The notes beneath the pieces are model-generated. The model ran no database searches. It was given only the letters and a program-made list of their open reading frames with translations, and was not told the DNA's origin. 64,000 nucleotides of DNA from Rubrivirga litoralis (GTDB lineage: Bacteria; Bacteroidota; Rhodothermia; Rhodothermales; Rubricoccaceae): positions 49,053 through 113,052 of the forward strand of contig NZ_JAVRHT010000007.1 of the NCBI RefSeq assembly GCF_031846415.1, in the 5' to 3' direction. The position numbers and the translations under genes were made by a program. How positions within the stretch are numbered: position 1 is the stretch's first letter; the number at the start of each line of letters is the position of its first letter. This document shows positions 52,040-59,343 of the stretch, piece by piece.

Positions 52040-52438
52040 ATGACCCCGCCGCCCCCCTCCCGCCGCGAGCGGATCAAGACGCCCGGCGCTCCGGCGCCGA
52101 TCGGCCCCTACAGTTCGGCCCTCCTCGTCGGCGAGACCCTCTACTGCTCAGGGCAGATCGGCCTCGACCCCGAGACCGGCGAGCTCGTCGAGGGCGACGT
52201 CCAGGAAGAGACGACGCGCATCCTCGACAATATCGGGGCCGTGTTGCGAGCCGCTGACATGGACTTCGACCATGTCGTTCAGGCCACGCTCTTCCTCCGC
52301 GACATGGACGACTACGCCCCCGTCAACGAGGTCTACGCCCGGTACTTTAGCGGGGCGGCCCCGGCGCGCGAGGCGCTCGAAGTGGGCAAGCTCCCGCGCG
52401 GAGCGTCGGTCGAGATCAGCTGCATCGCCGTCCGCTAG
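52040..52438 (+). CDS. ridA: RidA/YjgF enamine-imine deaminase
   Basis: 132 residues. Hydrolyses reactive enamine/imine intermediates, protecting PLP enzymes. Motifs IGPYSSALLVGETLYCSGQI, QATLFLRDMDDYAPVNEVYA, PAREALEVGKLPRGASVEIS with the substrate-binding Arg. Normal length. Converges with apt with a 12-base gap. Confidence 0.95.
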   Translation: MTPPPPSRRERIKTPGAPAPIGPYSSALLVGETLYCSGQIGLDPETGELVEGDVQEETTRILDNIGAVLRAADMDFDHVVQATLFLRDMDDYAPVNEVYARYFSGAAPAREALEVGKLPRGASVEISCIAVR

Positions 52439-52450
52439 GCCGCCGCGCCC

Positions 52451-52969
52451 TTACACCACGAGCGCGGCCTCGACGCGGACGCCGCTCGGCAACACGTCCC
52501 GCCCCGCCAGCGACGGGATTTCGAGCGCCACGGACAGGCCCACGAGTTCGGCGCCCAGCTCGCGGACGAGCGTACACACGGCGGCGGCCGTCCCCCCCGT
52601 CGCGATCACGTCGTCGTGGACGAGCACGCGGTCTCCCGGTCCGAAGGCGTCGGCGTGGAGTTCGACGGCGTCCTCGCCGTATTCGAGCGCGTAGCTCGCT
52701 GAAATCGTCGCGGCGGGCAGCTTCCCCGGCTTCCGGCACGGCACGAACCCGGCGCCCAGGCGGAGCGCGAGCGCCGGCCCAAACCAGAACCCGCGCGCCT
52801 CGACGCCCACGACGTGCGTGACGCCCGCCCCGCCCCACGGCGCCTCCAGGCGGTCGAGGAGAGCCTCGAACAGGGCGGGGTCGGCGAGGATCGGCGTGAG
52901 GTCCTTGAACGCGACGCCCGGGCTCGGGAAGTCGGAGACCGTGCGCACGGCGGCGAGCAAGTCGGGCAT
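52451..52969 (-). CDS. apt: Adenine phosphoribosyltransferase
   Basis: 172 residues. Salvages adenine with PRPP to AMP. DFPSPGVAFKDLTPILADP, VVGVEARGFWFGPALALRLG, FVPCRKPGKLPA and the PRPP motif VLVHDDVIATGGTAAA are conserved. ATG 52969 is one base from a 7-bp tandem repeat that forms its leader. Confidence 0.96.
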   Translation of the reverse strand: MPDLLAAVRTVSDFPSPGVAFKDLTPILADPALFEALLDRLEAPWGGAGVTHVVGVEARGFWFGPALALRLGAGFVPCRKPGKLPAATISASYALEYGEDAVELHADAFGPGDRVLVHDDVIATGGTAAAVCTLVRELGAELVGLSVALEIPSLAGRDVLPSGVRVEAALVV

Positions 52970-52970
52970 C

Positions 52971-53007
52971 GGAAGGCGGAAGGCGGAAGGCGGAAGGCGG
53001 AAGGAAG
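52971..53007. repeat. Tandem GGAAGGC, 4 copies and partial, at the apt start
   Basis: Four perfect 7-bp copies 52971-52998, then GGAAGGAAG. Same word, orientation and distance to the start codon as at aroK (34582-34621). Confidence 0.95.
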
Positions 53008-53032
53008 ATGCGATCACCCCAGCCCGCTGCGG

Positions 53033-53130
53033 GCGCACCGGGACGGGCGGGGTGGTCGGGACACGACGGGCCGTGTCCGCTTCGGGCGGCACAGCCCCAC
53101 CCCGCCCTGACCGCCGAGGCTGGCACGGGC
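53033..53130. repeat. Palindrome/11-mer mosaic between apt and amidase
   Basis: 11-mer GGGCGGGGTGG; GGACACGACGGGCCGTGTCC (53059-53078, arms GGACACG/CGTGTCC); CCACCCCGCCC; then a short GGCACGGGC...GCGCAGGGCGGGGTGGG block. The palindrome belongs to the same type as 34867-34886. Confidence 0.6.
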
Positions 53131-53218
53131 TGTAGCGCCGCCGCGCAGGGCGGGGTGGGCAGATCCGGCACCGCTCGAAACCGGGCGGGGCGGACCGAAC
53201 TGGGCGCGCCCCGACGCC

Positions 53219-54694
53219 TCAGCCGCCGTGCTGCGGGTGGAGGCCGCGCTCGTAGCGCCCTTTGTAGGCGCGGACGGCGCGGAAGATGGCCTCGGCCGTC
53301 GCGTCGAGGCCGGCGTCGCTGGACAGGAGCCGGGCGTCGTCGGGGTTCGTGACGAACCCGGTCTCGACGAGCACGGCCGGCATCGACGCCGCCCAGAGCA
53401 CGATGAACCCGGCCTGCTTGACGCCCCGGCTCGACCGGCCGGACGCGACGAACTCGCGCTCGATGAGCCCGGCGAGCGCCTGGCTCTCCTCCTGGTACGC
53501 GCTCATGGCCATCGCCTGGAGGATGTCGCCCTGGTCGTCGAAGTCCTCGTAGAGCTCGGGCTGGCTCTCGAGCTCGATGACCGAGTTCTCGCGCTCCATG
53601 ACGTCCTTTGCCGACGCCTCGCGGTGGGGCGCCAGGAAAAACGTCTCCGTCCCCGACGCCGACGACGACCCGGCGGCGTTCGCGTGGACCGAGATGAACA
53701 GCTTCCCGTTCGACCGGTTCGCGATCCGGCCCCGCTCGCGGAGCTCGACGAACGTGTCGTCGTCGCGGGTGTAGACGACGCGGACGCCGAGCTCGCGCTC
53801 GATCATCGGGCCGAGCCGGCTCACGACGCCCCACGCCACCTCCTTGTCGCTCGTCCCGTGCCCGACCGCGCCGTGGTCCTGCCCGCCGTGGCCGGCGTCG
53901 AGCACAACCGTGTCGAGTTGCCACCGCGAGGCGTCCGGCAGGTCCACGTCCGGCGCCTGAACCTCCAGCGCCCCGGACGCCACGGGCGGAACGGGGCGGG
54001 GCTGCGTCGGCGCGGGGTCCACGGTCGGCATCGGCCGGGGCGCGGGGGCCGCCGGCCGCGGGGGCTGGCGACGCGGCGGCTCCGCGCGCGGGGCGGGGCG
54101 GGGTGACGGGCGCGCCGGCGTCCGGGGCGGGGCGGCGTCCGCGAGCGGGGGAAGGTCGGGGCGGACCGGGTCGGCCGCCGGCCGCCAGCCCGCGGCGCTA
54201 CGAGTCGCTCGGCCCGCGTCGGGCCGGGCGCGCTCCGCCTGCCGAGCCGGGCGGGGGGCGCCCCACCCCGCCACCCGAGCCCCGCCCATGGCGCCGTCCG
54301 AGAACGACAGGATCACGTCGTTCGAGCCCGGGTCCGCCGCCGCCCGGACTGCCACCCCGCCCTCGATGCGGAACGAGAGGACCACGCGGTCGCCCTCGGC
54401 CTCGACGCGGTAGCTCTGGACCGGCCACTCCGCCCCGCCCTGCCGGAGCGCCGGGGCGGGGCGGGCGCCGTTCAAGACGATCTCGAGCCGCCCCGCCCGC
54501 GCGTCGGCGCTGAACGCCTCGACCGGGCTCGACAGGTGCACGCGGACCGTCGCCGTGCGGCCGTCGCGGTCGAACGAGACGGCCTCGACGCGGGCGGGCG
54601 GGTCGGCGTGGGGCACGCCGCCCGGGGGCGGGGTGGCAACGGAGGGCACCGCCGGACCTACGAGGAGGGCGGCGGCAAGGGCGAAGGCGCGCAT
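53219..54694 (-). CDS. N-acetylmuramoyl-L-alanine amidase (AMIN + Amidase_3)
   Basis: 491 residues. Signal peptide (1-20), AMIN-type beta domain (about 33-135; VEAVSFDRDGRTATVRVHLS, VLSFRIEGGVAVRAAA), a 100-residue Pro/Arg/Ala-rich linker largely coded by 11-mer words, then the zinc amidase domain: LDAGHGGQDHGAVGHG (His, Glu equivalents), LFISVHANAAGSSSASGTE, and VLVETGFVTNPDDARLL. Splits daughter-cell peptidoglycan in the periplasm, AmiC-like. Start ATG 54694 follows a good promoter. Confidence 0.95.
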   Translation of the reverse strand: MRAFALAAALLVGPAVPSVATPPPGGVPHADPPARVEAVSFDRDGRTATVRVHLSSPVEAFSADARAGRLEIVLNGARPAPALRQGGAEWPVQSYRVEAEGDRVVLSFRIEGGVAVRAAADPGSNDVILSFSDGAMGGARVAGWGAPRPARQAERARPDAGRATRSAAGWRPAADPVRPDLPPLADAAPPRTPARPSPRPAPRAEPPRRQPPRPAAPAPRPMPTVDPAPTQPRPVPPVASGALEVQAPDVDLPDASRWQLDTVVLDAGHGGQDHGAVGHGTSDKEVAWGVVSRLGPMIERELGVRVVYTRDDDTFVELRERGRIANRSNGKLFISVHANAAGSSSASGTETFFLAPHREASAKDVMERENSVIELESQPELYEDFDDQGDILQAMAMSAYQEESQALAGLIEREFVASGRSSRGVKQAGFIVLWAASMPAVLVETGFVTNPDDARLLSSDAGLDATAEAIFRAVRAYKGRYERGLHPQHGG

Positions 54695-54719
54695 GGGGGG
54701 GACGGCGGCGACGGACGAC

Positions 54720-54750
54720 AGAATACGGGAAGTTTGCCCCGCTCTGTCAA
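54720..54750 (-). promoter_or_regulatory. Sigma-70-like promoter of the amidase gene
   Basis: On minus TTGACA (54750-54745), 19-base spacer, TATTCT (54725-54720), 26 bases before the ATG. The -35 is perfect; the spacing is 2 bases longer than optimum. Confidence 0.5.
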
Positions 54751-54775
54751 CGCCCGTCCGATCTCCCGCCCCGCC

Positions 54776-55468
54776 CTACTTCCCCGTCAACTCGCGGAGG
54801 CGGAGCGTGACGATGGCCTCGTGGTTCTCCTCCCGCTCGCGGAGGTGCTGCCGGGCAGCGTCGAGCCGGTCTTGAGCGAGGTCGAGCTCTTCCCGGCGGA
54901 TCTCGTGCTTGAGCGCGAGCACGTCCGAGAGCAGCGTGCGGAGGTCGCCCCGGAGCCGCTCGCGCTCGTCGCTAGCGTCGGGCAGGCGCAGGAGCCGCCG
55001 CGTGAGGCCGAGGGCCTCGGCCTCCATCGCCCGTTCGGTCCGCATCTTCGAGTACAGCGACCCGTCGGCCTCCTCGACGTTGCGCATGTAGGCCGCCTCC
55101 ACGATCGGCGTCAGCTGGTCCTGCGGGAGGCTGTCGAGGCTCTGAGACTCGGGTCCGAGGTCGCCCAGGATGTAGACGCCCTGGCCCGCCTTCGACGACT
55201 CGTCGAGCGGGACCAGCTTCTCGTTCTCCAGCACGTACGCCCTTCCGTCCACGCGGAGCACCGGGGCGACGGGGCCGCTAAACTCGAGCACGCCCGTCGC
55301 AAGGCCGGTCAGGTCGAGCGACGGAGGAACGGCGCCGGGGAGCGCGCGGCCGTCGAGGTGGACCTCCCCCCCGACCACCTGGAACGTGTGGGAGCCCTCG
55401 TCTTGGGCGCGGGCGGCCGTGCTGACGGCGAGCGTCAGCAGAACGAGGGCGAGACGGCGAAGGCTCAT
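54776..55468 (-). CDS. Exported coiled-coil protein, third gene of the sigma operon
   Basis: 230 residues. Signal peptide (1-21, cut after ARA), a beta-rich N-terminal part (FQVVGGEVHLDGRALPGAV, LRVDGRAYVLENEKLVPLDE) and a C-terminal helical coiled coil (about 140-225: RTERAMEAEALGLTRRLLRL, REELDLAQDRLDAARQHLRE). Family not recognised. Its ATG overlaps the stop of the upstream gene (ATGA), so it is translationally coupled and probably works in the periplasm with that membrane protein. Confidence 0.8.
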   Translation of the reverse strand: MSLRRLALVLLTLAVSTAARAQDEGSHTFQVVGGEVHLDGRALPGAVPPSLDLTGLATGVLEFSGPVAPVLRVDGRAYVLENEKLVPLDESSKAGQGVYILGDLGPESQSLDSLPQDQLTPIVEAAYMRNVEEADGSLYSKMRTERAMEAEALGLTRRLLRLPDASDERERLRGDLRTLLSDVLALKHEIRREELDLAQDRLDAARQHLREREENHEAIVTLRLRELTGK

Positions 55469-57060
55469 CGCGGCGTCCGGGACGAATCGGTGGGCGCGAT
55501 GCGCGCGCGAGCCGGCGGGGCGCCCGCGCGGACGGATTGGAGGCCGGGCGTCGACGTCAGGCCCGGCGACCCGCCGGGCCGCCCGAACGCTTCGGCGGGC
55601 TCGTCCCACGCCAGCCCGTCACTCGATCGGTCCAGCTCCTCCAGGCGGAGCGAGAGCGCGCGGACGTCCTCGCTCGCCTCCCACGGCGGCGTCTCCGCCG
55701 CCGGTCGCGCGGCCGGCGCGCGTCGAGCGGCGGCCGGTGCCGGGCGGGGCGGGGCGGCCTGCGGCGCGGCGACGGCGGCGAGTTGGGGCGCCGCCACCAC
55801 GGGGGGCGGGGCGGCCGGCGGCTCGGCCTCCTCCTCCACGCCGACCGCGGCCAGCTCCGGCCCGCTCGCCGCCCCGCCCGACGCGGCAACCACCGCGGAC
55901 GCGGCCGGCGCCACCGTCTGCTCGCTATCGGACAGCACACCCGAGAACACGGCGACCGCCGTCAGAGCGGAGAGCACGAGCGCCGCCCCGCCCGCCCACA
56001 CCCGCGAGGGCAACCGGCGGCGCTCGGGGCGGACCGCCGGACGGTCGGCCCGCGGCGCCGGACGGCGCGTGGCCGACGCGGCGCGTGCCAGGACGGCTTC
56101 GACGACGGCGGCGTCCGGGCGGGCGGGGCGGAGACGATCGAGCGTCGCCTGCGTGCCGTCGAGGAGCGCGAGCTCGGCGCCGCCCGCCGGCGCCTCGACC
56201 GCGAGCGGGAGGCCGTAGGCCAGCGCGAGCGGGGCGAGCGCCGGGTCGCTCACCGTCGGCTCGTCGGCGCGCTCGGCCGAGGCCTCGGCGGCCCGCGCAA
56301 GCACGGCGGCGACGGCCACGTCCGACGGCCGCGGCTGCGGACGGGCGCGGAGCGCGCGGTCGACGACCTCGCGCGACTGGGACAAAAGAGCGATCTCGAC
56401 CGGCGCGTCGGGCGCCGCCCCGCCCTCGTATACGAAGCGGACCGCGTTCAGACCGGCCGACGACGCCGCGGCAGCCGCCGCGAGCACGGCGTCGACGGCC
56501 GCCGCCGACGGGCGGGGCCGCGGCACCCGGCCGAGGGCGTCCAGGCTCTGCGCGAGCAGCGCGGTCTCGGCCGAACGCGCGCCCGCCCCGCCCAAGGCGA
56601 CCGCGAGCGGGGCGAGGGCGGGGCGGTCGGCGACGACCTGCGTCGGGACGGCGGGCTGTGACGACGAGGCCTCGGCGGCACACGCGAGGACGGAGTCGAC
56701 GACGGCGGCGTCGGGGCGCGGCCGGGGGCGGGCGGCGACCGCCCGGTCGAGGGCCTCGCGCGACTGGCGGAGGACGGCCGCCTCGATCGCCCCGCCCGCC
56801 TCCGGCCCCTCGCCGTACGCGGACCGGACGGCGGCGCTCGCCGTGGCGTGGTCGGCCGACGCCGCGGCGGCCGACGCGAGAACGGCGTCGACAGCGGCCG
56901 CGGACGGCGGCGCGGGCGGGGCGGCGGCAAAGGCGGCGTCGAGCGCTCGGGCCATTCCGCGGAGCGCCTCCTGCTCGGCGTGCCCCGGGGCGCCCGGTGC
57001 GGAGCCGCCGTCGGGCTCCAGGCCGTAGACGTGGCGGAGCGGGGTGAGGGCGTCAGACAT
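55465..57060 (-). CDS. Five-repeat single-pass membrane protein, putative anti-sigma factor
   Basis: 531 residues. Five tandem repeats of about 60 residues (about 5-68, 74-133, 148-201, 203-262, 274-331), each running LaPLr.aYG ... E.alL.qS...ldra ... RPrPs.aaVdaVLa.AaeAs; compare RPDAAVVDSVLACAAEAS, RPSAAAVDAVLAAAAAAS, RPSDVAVAAVLARAAEAS, RPDAAVVEAVLARAASAT. One transmembrane helix follows (353-376), then an Ala/Pro-rich periplasmic part with LSLRLEELDRSSDGLAWDEP. Placed 75 bp after an ECF sigma gene and coupled to an exported protein: the classical anti-sigma position, but no known anti-sigma domain was recognised. Confidence 0.75.
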   Translation of the reverse strand: MSDALTPLRHVYGLEPDGGSAPGAPGHAEQEALRGMARALDAAFAAAPPAPPSAAAVDAVLASAAAASADHATASAAVRSAYGEGPEAGGAIEAAVLRQSREALDRAVAARPRPRPDAAVVDSVLACAAEASSSQPAVPTQVVADRPALAPLAVALGGAGARSAETALLAQSLDALGRVPRPRPSAAAVDAVLAAAAAASSAGLNAVRFVYEGGAAPDAPVEIALLSQSREVVDRALRARPQPRPSDVAVAAVLARAAEASAERADEPTVSDPALAPLALAYGLPLAVEAPAGGAELALLDGTQATLDRLRPARPDAAVVEAVLARAASATRRPAPRADRPAVRPERRRLPSRVWAGGAALVLSALTAVAVFSGVLSDSEQTVAPAASAVVAASGGAASGPELAAVGVEEEAEPPAAPPPVVAAPQLAAVAAPQAAPPRPAPAAARRAPAARPAAETPPWEASEDVRALSLRLEELDRSSDGLAWDEPAEAFGRPGGSPGLTSTPGLQSVRAGAPPARARIAPTDSSRTPR

Positions 57061-57135
57061 CGGATCAGAGGGGGGCCTAGCGAACGGCGCGGACGGCGGT
57101 CTCGTGTGTGAAGAGGGGCGGGGCCGCGTAAGCCT

Positions 57136-57783
57136 TTACGTCACCGACTCGTCGCGCTCGCGCTTCGGGGCACCGGGGACGTCGGCCGTCGTCTCGTCGA
57201 ACCACTCGGGCTCGAGGATTTTGCGGAGGTTGATGAGCGCGTAGCGCATCCGGCCGAGGGCCGTGTTGATGGACACGCCGGTCAGCTCGGCGATCTCGCG
57301 GAAGGTCAGCTCCGACTGGTGCCGCATGAGGACGACCTCGCGCTGCTCCGGCGGGAGCTGGTCGATGGCCGCCTCGACCTCCTCCCACAAATCGCCCCGG
57401 TTCAGGAGGGCGGCGGCGTCGGGGGCCTCATCCGGCAATCGGTCCCAGAACGACGGCCCCTCTTCCTCATTGCCGTACCCGTCGACGTCGGAGAACTTCT
57501 TCCGGCTGCGGAGCCAGTCGAGCGCCGCGTTCCGGGCGATCCGCATGGTCCACGCGAGCCACCGGCCCTGGCTCTCGTACGAGCCGCGGCGGCGGTGCAT
57601 GGCCTGGATGGCGCGGTAGAGCGTCTCCTGGAACAGGTCGTTGGCCACCTCGCGGTCCTTGACCATCCCCATGAGGTAGCCGAAGATCCGCTCCTGGTGC
57701 CGGGCGAGGAGCTGCGAGAACGCCCGCTGGTCGCCCTCGTCGAGGTAGGCCGTGACGAGGTCGGCGTCGGTAGGGGGAGGCAT
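57136..57783 (-). CDS. ECF-type RNA polymerase sigma factor
   Basis: 215 residues. Sigma region 2 (RIFGYLMGMVKDREVANDLF, QETLYRAIQAMHRRR, GRWLAWTMRIARNAALDWLR) and region 4 (LPPEQREVVLMRHQSELTFR, EIAELTGVSINTALGRMRYA) as in SigE/RpoE-type factors. First gene of an operon with a repeat-containing membrane protein and an exported coiled-coil protein; likely answers an envelope signal. Confidence 0.94.
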   Translation of the reverse strand: MPPPTDADLVTAYLDEGDQRAFSQLLARHQERIFGYLMGMVKDREVANDLFQETLYRAIQAMHRRRGSYESQGRWLAWTMRIARNAALDWLRSRKKFSDVDGYGNEEEGPSFWDRLPDEAPDAAALLNRGDLWEEVEAAIDQLPPEQREVVLMRHQSELTFREIAELTGVSINTALGRMRYALINLRKILEPEWFDETTADVPGAPKRERDESVT

Positions 57784-57910
57784 AAGGGCGGGTCAGGCGC
57801 GGGAGTCGGGGGTGGCCCCGGCGGGGTCGGGCGGGGCGGCGGCGGTCTCACGCGCGAGCGCCGCAGGGGCTCCCCAGGGCACGCCGCCCCGCCCCAGACT
57901 GCCCTCATCT

Positions 57911-58738
57911 TCAGAGGCCGGCGGGCGGGGCGGCGAACAGGAGCCCGTAGCGCCCGGCGTAGAACGCGGCCGCGCCCCGGAGCGCCGCGACCCGCCCCGC
58001 CCGCAGCGCCCGCCACGCGCGGCGGACCGGCCGGCCGGGCTCGACGTCGTCGAGAACGACGAGGGCGCCGGGCGCGAGGTGCGGCGCCAGCGTGCGGACG
58101 TAGTCCAGCGCCGCCGCCGCTTCGTGGTGACCGTCGATGAACACGAGGTCCCAGCGCTCGGCCCGCGCCACGTCCGCGAGCGTGTCGGCGAACGGACCGA
58201 CCACGACGCGGGCGCGGTCGGCGTGGCCCAGGTCGGCGAGGGCGCGCTCGGCGCGGGCGGCGAGCGCGGGCGCGCCCTCCAGCGTCACCAGGCGCCCGGC
58301 GACGCCGCCCCGCTCGGGCGGCTCGGCCTCGTTGAGCGCGAGGGCCGCGGCGAGGTGCGCCGAGCCCACGCCCAGGTTCGTGCCCAGTTCGAGGACGCGG
58401 GCGGGGCGGAGCGCCCGCGCCAGCCCGAACAGGAAGCGCCCCCACGCCGGGCCAGTGGCCGCGCGGCGGTAGACGTCGGCCACGGCGCGCGCCGGCGGCC
58501 GCTCGCCGCCGCGCGTGCCGGCCCCGTAGTCCACGACCTCGACCGTGTCCGCCGAGCCGGCGAGGGCGGCGCGGAGCGCGTCGATCCGGGCCTCGGCCGT
58601 CCGCTCGTCCGCCGTGAGGCGCAGCGCCGAGGCCCGCCGGACGACGGCGGCCGGGCGGGGCGGCAACGTCTGGACCGCCCCGCCCAGGCGGAGCGCGGCG
58701 CGGAGGGCGGCGGTGGAGACGGGGCGCGGCAGGGTCAA
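57911..58738 (-). CDS. SAM-dependent O-methyltransferase, class I
   Basis: 275 residues. Rossmann methyltransferase: motif I RVLELGTNLGVGSAHLAAAL, VTLEGAPALAARAERALADL, WDLVFIDGHHEAAAALDYVR, PGALVVLDDVEPG (metal-binding Asp pair as in catechol-type O-methyltransferases). An N-terminal 100-residue extension precedes it. Substrate unknown. Start TTG 58738; the C-terminal AAPPAGL is word-coded. A TAGCTTTCG box lies 26 bases upstream. Confidence 0.88.
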   Translation of the reverse strand: MTLPRPVSTAALRAALRLGGAVQTLPPRPAAVVRRASALRLTADERTAEARIDALRAALAGSADTVEVVDYGAGTRGGERPPARAVADVYRRAATGPAWGRFLFGLARALRPARVLELGTNLGVGSAHLAAALALNEAEPPERGGVAGRLVTLEGAPALAARAERALADLGHADRARVVVGPFADTLADVARAERWDLVFIDGHHEAAAALDYVRTLAPHLAPGALVVLDDVEPGRPVRRAWRALRAGRVAALRGAAAFYAGRYGLLFAAPPAGL

Positions 58739-58763
58739 CGGGGAGCGGCGGGCGGGGCGGTCT

Positions 58764-58772
58764 CGAAAGCTA
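58764..58772 (-). promoter_or_regulatory. TAGCTTTCG box before the O-methyltransferase gene
   Basis: TAGCTTTCG on minus, 26 bases before the TTG start; the nearest match in the window to TAnnTTTG. Confidence 0.5.
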
Positions 58773-58774
58773 CA

Positions 58775-59043
58775 GGTGCGGGGCGGCCGTCGGCGCCGGA
58801 CCCACTGGTCCCCGAGCCGGGCGGCGGGAAAACCCCCAACGCGATTCGGCGGCGGAACGGCCTGGGGGTGCCCCGGTACACCGCGCGCCCTTCGACCCCC
58901 TGGCCCCCCTCATCGGCGGTGGCACGGCGGCCCCGGGCGCCTCGGCGCTCCCCCTCCCCGCCCCGTGCTCCCGCCCGCCGTCTAGCCGCGGCCCGGCCGT
59001 CTCCGAAGCCCGACCGCCCTCCCGCGGTCGGGCTTCTTTTTTT
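58775..59043 (+). ncRNA. Candidate structured noncoding RNA ended by a terminator
   Basis: The region has no open frame with homology, and the neighbouring genes point away (minus) or converge. It carries GGCC-t-GGGGGT ... ACCCCC-t-GGCC (about 58859-58905), a rod-like stem, and ends in a strong plus-directed terminator for which no upstream plus-strand gene exists. It does not contain the conserved cores of tmRNA, RNase P RNA or SRP RNA that I know. 5' end is a guess. Confidence 0.3.
59005..59043 (+). terminator. Rho-independent terminator
   Basis: GAAGCCCGACCG (59005-59016), loop ccctcccg, CGGTCGGGCTTC (59025-59036) and 7 T. Perfect 12-bp stem, plus-directed; no coding gene precedes it on that strand. 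Confidence 0.88.
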
Positions 59044-59128
59044 GTACGGGCACCCTTTGTCAGAGCGTGTCGGGCGCCACCCCGCCCGCTCGTCCGTCGC
59101 TCCGGCTTCGCTACGCTCAAGGACGACC

Positions 59129-59160
59129 AAGCTGTCCCCTTTGGACAAGGGGGACAGTTT
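59129..59160. repeat. CTGTCCCC hairpin, REP-like
   Basis: CTGTCCCC (59132-59139), loop of 10, GGGGACAG (59150-59157), flanked by CTTCGCTACGCTCAAGGAC and AGCGGGGAGCGCAGCG. Looks like an imperfect dispersed palindromic element; only this copy in the window. The rest of 59044-59343 holds 11-mer copies and no gene. Confidence 0.45.
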
Positions 59161-59343
59161 CCGAGCGGGGAGCGCAGCGACCAGCCGGAAACGGGGGGGG
59201 GTGCGTCTGGGCGGGGCGGGCAAGGAGCCCCCACCCCGCGCTGCCTCCAGGATCTAGAGGCGCATGGGCGGGGTGGTCGCCTCGAACGTGGAGGGCGGAC
59301 CGCCACCCCGCCCCGCCCCACGTCGCCGCCCCGGGCGGGGCGG

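Noticed and set aside
58775..59043. Known housekeeping RNA (tmRNA, RNase P RNA, SRP RNA, 6S RNA).
   Set aside because: None of the conserved core sequences I know for these RNAs could be found on either strand.
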